This document shows, piece by piece, positions 42,280-50,398 of a stretch of DNA of 64,000 nucleotides. The position numbers and the translations under genes are program-made. The DNA is from JAJXWB01 sp046349085 (GTDB taxonomy: Bacteria > Pseudomonadota > Alphaproteobacteria > Rhizobiales > Beijerinckiaceae). The notes under the pieces are model-generated. The model had not been told where the DNA came from. It was given only the letters and a program-made list of their open reading frames with translations, and made no database searches. Every line of letters starts with the position of its first letter. The first letter of the stretch is position 1. The stretch is taken from contig JAXMDA010000001.1 in assembly GCA_046349085.1 (NCBI GenBank), forward strand, positions 372,001 through 436,000, in the 5' to 3' direction.

Positions 42280-42348
42280 CGGACAATCCTTCGTTCGTGT
42301 GGACCCGGCTGACAGCGGCGCCCGCCCGCTTTTCGCAGCGCCCCTGCG

Positions 42349-43308
42349 CTACAGGGAGAGCGCCAGCGTCATGTTCTGCGTCGGCTTGAATCCGAGCTTG
42401 TCGAGAAAGGCGATCAGTTCCGCGTCGTTCCATTCGACGACGGTGCGCACGCGGTCGACCTGGAGATTGGCGAGCTGGTCGAGCAATTGCGCGATCAGCA
42501 CCGACCCGACGTGCTGGCCGGCGAATTCCGCGTCCACGCCGATCGTGTCGAAAACAGCCTCGCTCTCGGGATGGCCGAATTCGCCGTAATCGACGCGCGC
42601 CATGACGAATCCGGCGGGCGTGCCGTCGATCTCGGCGACCATCGACATGCGCACGCCGTTGGAGCGCAGCGCGTCTTCCGCCTTGCGCTTGAAATAGGCC
42701 GAGCGGTCCGTACCGGTAATGTCCTTGTCGATATTGATGACCGACGGCAGGTCGGCGATGGTCATCGCCCGGACGGCGACGCGATCTTCCGACAGGTCCT
42801 GGCCTTCGCTCTCGGCTTCGCCGGGCCGCAATTCGCCCGAGACGCGCGCCGTCGCGCGGTCGAGCACGAGGCGCGTGCCGAGCCTGAACCCGGCCTGCCC
42901 GAGGAAATGCGCCATGCCCTCGTCCGGCCAGCCGATCTGCGTGCGGATGGCCCGCGCGCCGCGCCCGCGCGCGGCTTTCTGCAATTCCTCGAACAGCGCA
43001 TGCGCGCCGCCGTGACCGCGCGCCGCCTTGTCGACGCCAATGGCGTCGAGCACGGCGATAGGATGCCGACCGCCGAACTCGCCGTCCAGCATATGCGCGA
43101 GCACGTAGCCCTGCAGCCTGTCGCCCTCGACGTAGCCGATCGAGATGAAGCCCGCGGGATCGGCAAGGCTCGCCGCCACGCGGTTCTCGAAGAAGCCGCG
43201 TCGCGAATGGCCAGCGATCGCCTGATCTATCTCCACGACACGGTCGAGATCGGGCTTGCTGAGACGCCGCACGGCGCCCGACGACGCCTGGCTCTGGGCA
43301 TTGGACAT
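42349..43308 (-). CDS. Tandem GNAT acetyltransferase (two domains)
   Basis: This 319-residue protein has two GNAT domains. Domain 1 (about 10-155) carries the motif A VDKAARGHGGAHALFEEL. Domain 2 (about 175-319) carries VDAEFAGQHVGSVLIAQL, where the R/QxxGxG/A loop is less standard. Both share the D-x4-G-x5-[YF]-[WF] pattern (VEIDQAIAGHSRRGFF; INIDKDITGTDRSAYF) with the single-domain protein at 41261. About 43 bases upstream of the start an ACCAAAATA-containing site matches part of the oah/korA operator. Substrate unknown; domain 2 may be regulatory or inactive. Confidence 0.82.
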   Translation of the reverse strand: MSNAQSQASSGAVRRLSKPDLDRVVEIDQAIAGHSRRGFFENRVAASLADPAGFISIGYVEGDRLQGYVLAHMLDGEFGGRHPIAVLDAIGVDKAARGHGGAHALFEELQKAARGRGARAIRTQIGWPDEGMAHFLGQAGFRLGTRLVLDRATARVSGELRPGEAESEGQDLSEDRVAVRAMTIADLPSVINIDKDITGTDRSAYFKRKAEDALRSNGVRMSMVAEIDGTPAGFVMARVDYGEFGHPESEAVFDTIGVDAEFAGQHVGSVLIAQLLDQLANLQVDRVRTVVEWNDAELIAFLDKLGFKPTQNMTLALSL

Positions 43309-43349
43309 GTGGCTGCGCTCCCTGGCGCCGCGCGCGGCGGCTTAAATAT

Positions 43350-43376
43350 TTATTTTGGTACTCCTATACGATTAAT
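43350..43376. promoter_or_regulatory. Operator-like site upstream of the tandem-GNAT gene
   Basis: Read in the direction of the gene, the site contains CGTATAGGAGT followed by ACCAAAATA. ACCAAAATA matches all 9 bases at the right end of the oah/korA palindrome. Of the preceding 16 bases, 8 match, including GTA and G. The local AT-richness (TTAAATATTTAT) suggests a promoter. Confidence 0.45.
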
Positions 43377-43431
43377 AGCCCGGATCGCCGCTGCCGGCAA
43401 GGCGAATTTCGCCGCGACAAAGCGGCGCGGG

Positions 43432-44673
43432 TCAGGGACGGTCGGCGAGTTCGACGGCCGTGCGCAACAGCAGATTGGCGCCGGCCTCCGCCCAGCGCTG
43501 CGTAATGTCCTCGGATTCGTGGTGGCTGACGCCGTCCTTGCAGGGCGTGAAGATCATCGCGGTCGGGCAGACCTTCGCCAGGTGGAAGGCGTCATGCCCG
43601 GCGCCGGAGACGATGTCGCGGCCTTTCAGGCCGAGCGCGGCGGCCTGGCGGCGGATGGTTTCGAGAATGCCGGCGTCGAACGGCACGGGCGGATTGTAGG
43701 AAACGTCGATCAATTCGCCCTCCAGCCGCTCGGCGTCGCGACAACGCGCGAAGGCCGCGCGCACATCGGCGTCCATCGCCTCGAGCGTCGCATGGTCGGG
43801 ATGGCGGATGTCGATGGTCAAGCGGACCTCGCCGGGAATGATGTTGCGGGAATTGGGCGAGACGCGCATGTCGCCCACGGTGGCCATGCCGGCCGGACCG
43901 CGGGCCTTTCCGATCTCCTGCAATTCGAGGACGAGACGGGCCGCGCCAGCCATGGCGTCGCGCCGCCCCGGCATCGGGGTCGACCCCGCATGGCTGCCGA
44001 AGCCGCGGTAGACGACGTCGTACCAGCGATGGCCCTGGCCCACGGTGACGAAGCCCACGTCGAAACCCTCCGCCTCGAGGATGGGTCCCTGCTCTATGTG
44101 CAGCTCGACGTAGGCGGCGACCTCGCGGCCGCCGATCGGCGCGGAACATTCGAGGTCCATCTTCGCAAGCTCGTCGCCGAAGCGCGCCCCTTGCGCGTCG
44201 CGGGCGTCGAGCGCGCGGGCCGGCGGCAGGACGCCGGCAAAGACCGCGGACGCCAGCATGGCCGGGGCGAAGCGGCAACCTTCTTCATTGGTCCAGTTGA
44301 CCAGTTCGATCGGGCGGCGCGTGTGCAGGCCGGATTCCTGCAGCACGCGCATGACCTCGAGCGCCGCGAGGACGCCGAGCACGCCGTCGAACTTGCCGCC
44401 GGTCGGCTGCGTGTCGAGATGCGAGCCGATGAGGACCGGGGGCAGGTCCTCCGTTCCTTCGCGGCGCGCGAACATGGAGCCGAGGCCGTCGACCGCGACG
44501 GCGCAGCCCGCCGCCTCGCACCAGCGCTTGAACAGCGCCCGGCCGCGCGCGTCCTCCGGGGTCAGCGCCTGCCGGTTGCAGCCGCCGCCCGGCGTTGCGC
44601 CGATCTCGGCCATGTCCATGAGGCTCGTCCACAGGCGGTCGGAATCGATGCGCAGATTGGGGCGTGTCGTCAC
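43432..44673 (-). CDS. M20-family Zn-dependent amidohydrolase (hydantoinase/carbamoylase type)
   Basis: This 413-residue enzyme belongs to the N-carbamoyl-L-amino-acid hydrolase / beta-ureidopropionase / allantoate amidohydrolase group. Metal-site segments are IGSHLDTQPTGGKFDGVLG, WTNEEGCRF, AAYVELHIEQGP and a C-terminal SGAGHDAFHLAKVCP with CKDGVSHHESE. The GSHAGSTPMPGRRDAM region is the dimerisation-domain His loop. The exact substrate among carbamoyl or ureido compounds cannot be told. It appears to be a single gene, facing away from the aminotransferase gene. Confidence 0.85.
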   Translation of the reverse strand: MTTRPNLRIDSDRLWTSLMDMAEIGATPGGGCNRQALTPEDARGRALFKRWCEAAGCAVAVDGLGSMFARREGTEDLPPVLIGSHLDTQPTGGKFDGVLGVLAALEVMRVLQESGLHTRRPIELVNWTNEEGCRFAPAMLASAVFAGVLPPARALDARDAQGARFGDELAKMDLECSAPIGGREVAAYVELHIEQGPILEAEGFDVGFVTVGQGHRWYDVVYRGFGSHAGSTPMPGRRDAMAGAARLVLELQEIGKARGPAGMATVGDMRVSPNSRNIIPGEVRLTIDIRHPDHATLEAMDADVRAAFARCRDAERLEGELIDVSYNPPVPFDAGILETIRRQAAALGLKGRDIVSGAGHDAFHLAKVCPTAMIFTPCKDGVSHHESEDITQRWAEAGANLLLRTAVELADRP

Positions 44674-44784
44674 GGGCGGCCTCGCGGGGTTCGCCCTATC
44701 CTAAACCGGGCGCTCGCGGCGCGGGCAATTCTTGTCTAAAAGGGCGCTCCGAACGCGCCGCCGGCGCCCAAACCGAGTTCCCCG

Positions 44785-45963
44785 ATGTTCGAGACGCTCA
44801 CCCCCGCCAGGCCCGACCCTATTCTCACGATCATGGCGGCGTTCCGCGAGGACAAGCGCGCGGACAAGATCGACGTCAGCGTCGGCGTCTACAAGGACGA
44901 GGCCGGCGGCACGCCGATCGTCGCCGCCGTGCGCGAGGCGGAGCTGCGGCTGCACGCGGGACAGCAGACCAAGACCTATCTGGGGCCCCTCGGCGACGTC
45001 GCCTTCAACGACCTGATGCTCGGCCTCGTCTTCGGGCCGCAGGCCGAGCGCGCGCGCATCCGCGCCGCCCAGACCCCCGGCGGCTGCGGCGCGCTGCGCC
45101 TGCTTGCCGACCTGATCGCGGCGGCCAAGCCCGACGCGACCGTGCATATTCCCGACCCAACCTGGGTCAACCACGAGCCGCTGCTGGCGAGTTCCGGCCT
45201 CAAGCTCAAGACATACGCCTATTTCGACCGCGCGGGCGGCGGCGTGCGCTTCGACGCGATGATGCAGGACATTCGGGCGGCCAGGCCCGGCGACGTCGTG
45301 CTGCTGCACGGCTGCTGCCACAACCCGACCGGCGCCGATCTCGACATGGCGCAATGGAAGGCGGTCGGCGCGCTGATGCTGGAGCGCGGCCTGTTTCCGC
45401 TGGTCGACCTCGCCTATCAGGGCCTCGGCTTCGGGCTGGAGGAAGACGCTGAGCCCGTGCGGCATCTGGCCTCGATCATGCCGGAGATGGCGGTGGCGGC
45501 GTCCTGCTCGAAGAATTTCGCGGTCTATCGCGACCGCGTCGGCGCGGCCTTCATCCTGGCCGCCTCGCCCGCGGCCGCCGACATCGCCGGCGCCAAGCTC
45601 GCGACCATCGGGCGCGGCATGTGGTCCATGCCGCCGGACCACGGCGCGGCGGCGGTGCGGATCGTGCTGGAGGACGAAGGCCTGCGCGCCAACTGGCGGG
45701 CGGAGCTCGACGGCATGCGCGAACGCATCCAGATGTTGCGCGCCAATCTGGCGAGCGAGCTGACGCGGCTGACCAATGCGGATTTCGGCTTCGTGACGCG
45801 GCAGACCGGCATGTTCTCCTGCCTGCCGCTGACCGAGGGACAGGCCCAACGGCTGCGCGAGACGCGCGGCGTCTACCTGCTGCCCGACGGCCGCATCAAC
45901 GTCGCCGGTCTCAACACGCAGAACACCGCGCCCTTCGCCAAGGCTTTCGCCGAGACGCGGTAA
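44785..45963 (+). CDS. Aromatic/aspartate aminotransferase (class I, TyrB-like)
   Basis: This 392-residue PLP enzyme is of the type Ia aminotransferase fold. It has KIDVSVGVYKDEAG near the N-terminus, TPGGCGALRLLADL, WVNHEPLLASSGL, HNPTGADL and the PLP-lysine segment SCSKNFAVYRDRVG. These fit TyrB/AspC-like enzymes that transaminate aromatic amino acids or aspartate. The usual HGCCHNP in place of HACAHNP is close to TyrB. A link to aromatic-acid supply is possible but not shown. Confidence 0.88.
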   Translation: MFETLTPARPDPILTIMAAFREDKRADKIDVSVGVYKDEAGGTPIVAAVREAELRLHAGQQTKTYLGPLGDVAFNDLMLGLVFGPQAERARIRAAQTPGGCGALRLLADLIAAAKPDATVHIPDPTWVNHEPLLASSGLKLKTYAYFDRAGGGVRFDAMMQDIRAARPGDVVLLHGCCHNPTGADLDMAQWKAVGALMLERGLFPLVDLAYQGLGFGLEEDAEPVRHLASIMPEMAVAASCSKNFAVYRDRVGAAFILAASPAAADIAGAKLATIGRGMWSMPPDHGAAAVRIVLEDEGLRANWRAELDGMRERIQMLRANLASELTRLTNADFGFVTRQTGMFSCLPLTEGQAQRLRETRGVYLLPDGRINVAGLNTQNTAPFAKAFAETR

Positions 45964-46010
45964 AGCGAAAGCGCGGCGGCGCGACGAGTTCTTAACTATC
46001 TTCTGTAACC

Positions 46011-46763
46011 ATGTTTCGGTCCCGGCCCCGAGACATGACGATGCTTGACCGCCGCCATCTTCTTTCCGGAGGCGCCGCCGCGCTTCTCGCGCCCCTTGGC
46101 GCCGCCCTTTCGGCCTGCTCCAGCGACGGGCCGCTCTCGGTTGCGCCCGAGGCCGCGCCGCCGCGCCGCGCCTTTGCCGGCCGCACGATCAAAACGCCGG
46201 ACTACCGCGCAGTCTATGCCGATTATCCCGGCGAGCCCTTCGCCATCCGCGCCTTCGACTACGAGCAAATGGACCCGCGCTGGCTGCGCCAGACCGTGGA
46301 ATACCGGGGCTCGGAGCCGACGGGGACGATCATCGTCGATCCCGCTTCCAAGCACCTCTATTTCACCGAGGAGCCCGGCAAGGCGACCCGCTACGGCGTC
46401 GGCGTCGGCCGCGAGGGCTTCGGCTGGAACGGCCGGGCCCAGATCAACATGAAGCGCGACTGGCCCGACTGGGTGCCGCCGCACGAAATGGTCGAGCGAC
46501 AGCCCGAAATCCGCGCGCAACTCGAAAAGACGTCGCGCGGCCTGGGCGTGCGCGGCGGCCCGAAGAGCCCGCTCGGCGCACGCGCCATGTATCTCTTCAG
46601 CGAGGGCGGCGGCCATGATCTCGGCTACCGCATCCACGGCACGACCGAGCCCGAGACGATCGGCACGAACGTTTCGTCGGGCTGCATTCGCATGGTCAAT
46701 CAGGACATCGTGCACCTTTACACCCGCGCTTCCGTCAAGACGCCGGTGATCGTGCTCACCTGA
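46011..46763 (+). CDS. L,D-transpeptidase (YkuD), putative lipoprotein
   Basis: This protein of 250 residues or slightly fewer has a signal with LLSGGAAALLAPLGAALSAC, a lipobox-like LSAC. It then has a YkuD catalytic domain with GTIIVDPASKHLYF at its start and RIHGTTEPETIGTNVSSGCIRM (catalytic Cys with the upstream His). It would form 3-3 cross-links in peptidoglycan or anchor proteins to it. The start is ambiguous: 46011, 46035 and 46041 are all in frame, and no site has a strong ribosome-binding sequence. A DRRHLL motif hints at Tat export. Confidence 0.87.
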   Translation: MFRSRPRDMTMLDRRHLLSGGAAALLAPLGAALSACSSDGPLSVAPEAAPPRRAFAGRTIKTPDYRAVYADYPGEPFAIRAFDYEQMDPRWLRQTVEYRGSEPTGTIIVDPASKHLYFTEEPGKATRYGVGVGREGFGWNGRAQINMKRDWPDWVPPHEMVERQPEIRAQLEKTSRGLGVRGGPKSPLGARAMYLFSEGGGHDLGYRIHGTTEPETIGTNVSSGCIRMVNQDIVHLYTRASVKTPVIVLT

Positions 46764-46790
46764 ACCGTTTGAAATAAAGGACCTTTGTGG

Positions 46791-46820
46791 AAAGGCGCCG
46801 GGTGTGGCGCCTTTTCTCTT
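46791..46820 (+). terminator. Rho-independent terminator after the L,D-transpeptidase gene
   Basis: AAAGGCGCC (46791-46799) pairs with GGCGCCTTT (46806-46814) around GGGTGT, followed by TCTCTT. The 9-base stem and T-rich tail fit a terminator 27 bases after the stop codon. Confidence 0.85.
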
Positions 46821-46856
46821 GTCGATTGCGCCCGGCGGGGCCATGTTGATTCTGCA

Positions 46857-47144
46857 ATGCACGACACTCAGGAAAACTTCCTTATCGAAGCCCTCAAGAA
46901 GGTCGATGCCCTCGGCGACGTCGCGCCCGCGCATGTTCAGGACCCCATGACCATGGTTCTGCGGCAGCGCGCGATCCAGGATGACCTGATGCGCTGGGAC
47001 GACATGCGCGGCCGCTACGTGCTGACCGGGACCGGCCGCAGCCGCATTGCGGCGCGCACGCGCGGGCCGGCCGCGGTCGTCCGCTTCCGCCGTCGCGAAG
47101 AAGCGCCCGCGCCGCGCCGCGTCAACGACGGACATAGCTCGTAA
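46857..47144 (+). CDS. Small conserved-looking hypothetical protein
   Basis: This 95-residue protein starts MHDTQENFLIEALKKVDALGD. It has a helical N-terminal half and a basic C-terminal half (TGTGRSRIAARTRGPAAVVRFRRRE). The frame is open upstream of 46857, but the preceding bases belong to the terminator, and MHDTQE is the natural start. I do not recognise the family; the charge and size suggest a nucleic-acid-associated or regulatory protein, with no direct evidence. Confidence 0.6.
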   Translation: MHDTQENFLIEALKKVDALGDVAPAHVQDPMTMVLRQRAIQDDLMRWDDMRGRYVLTGTGRSRIAARTRGPAAVVRFRRREEAPAPRRVNDGHSS

Positions 47145-47484
47145 GGCGATCTGGCCCGTCCGGCCCTCATCCTGAAAGTCTGCCCGGCCCCTCATGCCGA
47201 CGAGCCTGCGCAGCAGGCGTCTCGAAGGACGTTCCGGAGGCCTGCAACCCGGCCATGCTTCGACACGTACGGCTCTGCCACACTCCTCAGAGCGTGGCCG
47301 GAAACTCGAACCTTCATCCTGAGGCGTCCTGAATTTCCAGCCGGGCTTTCACGATGAAGCCTGCAATCCGGTCATGCGCCCCCTTCGTAACGTCTTTTTG
47401 TCCGACGATCTCGATTCGCGCGCTACTTTGAACTAGGCTCGCCTCCGAATATGCCGCAAGCGGCCAACAATCGGAGGACAGCCC
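47145..47484. repeat. Non-coding gap with degenerate repeat sequence
   Basis: No gene is seen in these 340 bases. The segment CGTCTCGAAGGACG near 47217-47230 and the CATCCTGA/CATCCTGAGG stretches near 47168 and 47315 look like decayed copies of dispersed intergenic repeats. The last bases before 47485 hold the start region of the next gene (AGGACAGCCC). Confidence 0.4.
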
Positions 47485-48462
47485 ATGAAAACCCGCATCA
47501 CCGAAATGCTCGGCGTGCAGCACCCGATCGTGCAGGGCGGCATGCATTATGTCGGCCTCGCGCCGCTTGCCGCCGCCGTCTCGAATGCGGGCGGTTTCGG
47601 AATCATCACCGCGCTGACGCTCGGCACGCCGGAGAAGCTCGACGCCGAGATCAAGAAGTGCCGGCAGATGACCGACAAGCCCTTCGGCGTGAACCTCACC
47701 TTCCTGCCGGTCGTCAATTCGCCGGACTATCCGGGGCTGGTGCGCGTCATCATCGAGAATGGAATCAAGGCGGTGGAGACGGCGGGCAACAACCCCTCGC
47801 AGGTCATGCCCTTCTTCAAGCAGCACGGCGTGAAGGTCATCCACAAGTGCACGTCCGTTCGCCACGCGCTCAAGGCGGAGGCGATCGGCTGCGACGCCGT
47901 CAGCGTCGACGGCTTCGAATGCGGCGGCCATCCCGGCGAAGACGACGTGCCGAACATGATCCTGCTGCCGCGCGCGGCGGACGAGCTGAAAATCCCGTTC
48001 ATCGCCTCGGGCGGCATGGCCGACGGACGCTCGCTGGTCGCCGCCATGGCGATGGGCGCGGAAGGCATGAACATGGGCACGCGCTTCATCTGCACGAAGG
48101 AAGCCCCCGTGCACGAGAACGTGAAGGCGGCGATCGTGGCGGCGAGCGAACTGGATACGCGCCTCGTGATGCGGCCGCTGCGCAACACCGAGCGCGTGCT
48201 GCGCAATGCGGCGGTCGACCGCATCCTCGCGAAGGAAAAGGAACTCGGCGCGGCCATCAAGTTCGAGGACATCATCCACGAAGTCGCGGGCGTCTATCCG
48301 AAGGTGATGCAGACGGGCGACATGGAAGTGGGCGCATGGTCCTGCGGCATGGTGGCGGGCCTCATCCACGACATTCCGACGGTCAAGGAACTGATCGACC
48401 GCATCATGGCGGAAGCGGAATCGATCATCCGCAAGCGTCTGGAAGGCTTCCTGGCGGCCTGA
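47485..48462 (+). CDS. Nitronate monooxygenase / 2-nitropropane dioxygenase family protein
   Basis: This 325-residue FMN-dependent TIM-barrel enzyme shows HPIVQGGMHYVGLAPLAAAVSNAGGFG, GVNLTFLP, VHKCTSVRHALKAEAIGCDAVSVDGFECGGHPGE-type elements and IASGGMADGRSLVAAMAMGAEGMNMGTRF. The last two hold the conserved GGHxG and the phosphate-binding GG. The family oxidises nitronates or acts as an enoyl-type FMN oxidoreductase. It lies 6 bases before an enoyl-CoA hydratase-like gene, so an acyl-CoA role is possible. Confidence 0.85.
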   Translation: MKTRITEMLGVQHPIVQGGMHYVGLAPLAAAVSNAGGFGIITALTLGTPEKLDAEIKKCRQMTDKPFGVNLTFLPVVNSPDYPGLVRVIIENGIKAVETAGNNPSQVMPFFKQHGVKVIHKCTSVRHALKAEAIGCDAVSVDGFECGGHPGEDDVPNMILLPRAADELKIPFIASGGMADGRSLVAAMAMGAEGMNMGTRFICTKEAPVHENVKAAIVAASELDTRLVMRPLRNTERVLRNAAVDRILAKEKELGAAIKFEDIIHEVAGVYPKVMQTGDMEVGAWSCGMVAGLIHDIPTVKELIDRIMAEAESIIRKRLEGFLAA

Positions 48463-48468
48463 ACGGAC

Positions 48469-49239
48469 ATGCTGAAAGTCGAACGGAAAGGCGCGATCGC
48501 GATCGTCACGCTCGATCGCCCGGAGGCCATGAACGCGCTCTCGCGGGCGCTGCGTCGCGAACTCGACGCGGCGATCCGCAGGATCGCGGCCGACGACAGC
48601 GTCAGCGTCGTCGTGCTGACCGGCGCCGGCCGCGCGTTCACGGCAGGGCTCGATCTGAAAGAGCTCGGGGGCTCGACCGACGCATTGGGCGACGCCAACG
48701 CCACGGGCGCGGCCGAAAATCCCGTGCTCGCGATCCAGCAATGCCCGAAGCCCGTGATCGGCGCGATCAACGGCGTCGCCATTACCGGCGGCTTCGAACT
48801 GGCGCTCGCCTGCGACGTGCTGATCGCCTCGACCAACGCACGTTTCGCCGACACGCATGCGCGCGTCGGCATCATGCCCGGCTGGGGCCTGTCGCAGAAA
48901 TTGTCGCGCATCGTCGGCATCTATCGCGCGAAGGAATTGTCGCTGACCGGCAATTTCCTCGATGCGCCGACGGCGCTGGAATGGGGGCTGGTCAACCGCG
49001 TCGTCGCGCCGGAAGATTTGATGCCGGTTGCGCTGAAACTCGCGGAAGACATGGCGTCGATTCCTTCCGACACGCTGTGTCTCTACAAGTCGATCATCGA
49101 CGAGGGCTATGCGGCGAACCTCGGCGAAGGCCTCGCGATCGAGCACCGGCGCTCCAGCGCCAACAACCGCAATGTGACGCCGGAATCGGTCGAACAGCGC
49201 CGCGCCGGCATTCAGGCGCGCGGCCGCACGCAGGGGTGA
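48469..49239 (+). CDS. Enoyl-CoA hydratase/isomerase family protein
   Basis: This 256-residue crotonase-fold protein has RAFTAGLDLKELGG (oxyanion region) and GVAITGGFELALACDVLIAS. The first catalytic Glu (GGFELA) is present, but the second position reads FADTHARVGIMPGWG, with Thr-His where hydratases have Pro-Glu. The same pattern occurs in the protein at 22382, so the two may share a subfamily. It follows the FMN gene by 6 bases and probably forms an operon with it. Confidence 0.82.
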   Translation: MLKVERKGAIAIVTLDRPEAMNALSRALRRELDAAIRRIAADDSVSVVVLTGAGRAFTAGLDLKELGGSTDALGDANATGAAENPVLAIQQCPKPVIGAINGVAITGGFELALACDVLIASTNARFADTHARVGIMPGWGLSQKLSRIVGIYRAKELSLTGNFLDAPTALEWGLVNRVVAPEDLMPVALKLAEDMASIPSDTLCLYKSIIDEGYAANLGEGLAIEHRRSSANNRNVTPESVEQRRAGIQARGRTQG

Positions 49240-49364
49240 ACGGACCGCGAGCCTTCAGGCTCGGATGTTTCCTCATCAAGCGGAAACAACGCCGTCATGA
49301 ACCGCTTTCGCTCTTCGCGCGACAGGGGATTGCAAGCCTGAAGGCCCGCGGCCCGGCCGGCGCC

Positions 49365-49392
49365 TGTCATTCCCGCTTTCGCGAGGATGACA
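49365..49392. repeat. Single-hairpin dispersed palindrome
   Basis: TGTCAT-TCCCGC-TTTC-GCGAGG-ATGACA is a short palindrome related to the element at 13207-13282. It lies just beyond the stop of the convergent gpx gene. Confidence 0.6.
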
Positions 49393-49398
49393 AACCCC

Positions 49399-49881
49399 TC
49401 AACCCAACAGCTTCTCGATATCCCTGCGCAAGGATTCCGGGCTTTCCTGCGGCGCGTAGCGCGCCACCGCATTGCCCTCCTTGTCGACCAGGAATTTCGT
49501 GAAGTTCCATTTCACGTTCTGCGAGCCGAGAAGGCCGGGCCTGGCCTTCTTCAGATAGTCGAACAGCGGATGCGTGTTCGCGCCGTTGACGTCGACCTTG
49601 GCGAACATCGGAAAGGTGACGTCGTATTTCAGCGAGCAGAAATTCTTGATCTCCTCTGCGTCGCCGGGCTCCTGCGCGCCGAACTGGTTGCAGGGAAAGC
49701 CGAGAACCTCGAAGCCGCGATCTGCGAGGTCGCGATGCAGTTTCTCGAGACCGGTATATTGCGGCGTGAAGCCGCACTGGCTCGCCGTATTGACGATGAG
49801 CAGCGCCTTGCCCTTGTAGCGCTTCAGTGGAACCTTCTTGCCGTCGATGTTCTCGGCGGAAAAATCGTAGACGTTGGTCAC
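49399..49881 (-). CDS. Glutathione peroxidase family protein (Cys type)
   Basis: This 160-residue thioredoxin-fold peroxidase has NTASQCGFTPQY with the catalytic Cys36, the GFPCNQFGAQEPG motif and VKWNFTKFLVD, the three standard GPx segments. It reduces hydroperoxides using thiols. Translation starts at GTG 49881, which overlaps the globin stop as GTGA; no in-frame ATG is better placed. The neighbour is a globin, so both may deal with reactive oxygen or nitrogen species. Confidence 0.88.
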   Translation of the reverse strand: MTNVYDFSAENIDGKKVPLKRYKGKALLIVNTASQCGFTPQYTGLEKLHRDLADRGFEVLGFPCNQFGAQEPGDAEEIKNFCSLKYDVTFPMFAKVDVNGANTHPLFDYLKKARPGLLGSQNVKWNFTKFLVDKEGNAVARYAPQESPESLRRDIEKLLG

Positions 49882-50285
49882 GCAGAAGCCCCTTCGAGTT
49901 GTGTCGCGCAGGCGGCCATGTCGGCGGCAAGATCGCGCCACGCCGCATCCATGTCCTTTGTCCAGTCGGCGCCCAGAAGCGCGCGCAAGGTCGCGGCGAT
50001 CACGCGGAAGAAATCGACAAAGAGATCGGGCGGCACGTCGTAGGTTGCATGCGCCGCCGCCTCGGCCTCGATCAGGTTGGCGGCGTAGGACCGGTCGCCG
50101 ACGAAATCGAGAATGGTTTCGAGCGCGCGGGCGAGCATCTCTCCCTGCACGAGCCGGGGATTGGCGCCGAACATCGGCGCCAGTTCCGGACGCTCCGCAA
50201 ACAGCCGCGCATAGACGAGCGGCGTCAGGTCGGGCGCGCGCGTCGCCGCCAGTTCGAGCGATTGCGTAATGAGATCGGCGCGCAT
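49878..50285 (-). CDS. Globin-family protein
   Basis: This 135-residue single-domain globin has VYARLFAERPELAPMFGANPR, typical of the bacterial globin A-C region, and a His in AAAHATYDVPPDLF that is a candidate proximal ligand. The distal residue cannot be set without alignment. Globins of this type bind O2 or NO. It overlaps the gpx gene by 4 bases. The start at 50285 (MRADLITQSLEL) is the only convincing one. Confidence 0.75.
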   Translation of the reverse strand: MRADLITQSLELAATRAPDLTPLVYARLFAERPELAPMFGANPRLVQGEMLARALETILDFVGDRSYAANLIEAEAAAHATYDVPPDLFVDFFRVIAATLRALLGADWTKDMDAAWRDLAADMAACATQLEGASA

Positions 50286-50398
50286 GTCGGCTCCTCGTCT
50301 GCGCGCCGATCATAGCAAGTCCACGCGCGAACGCACATGTGCGGGACCCGAGACTTGGTTAGACTGACTGCAAGCAAACGACAGGGGAGAGAGACGCG

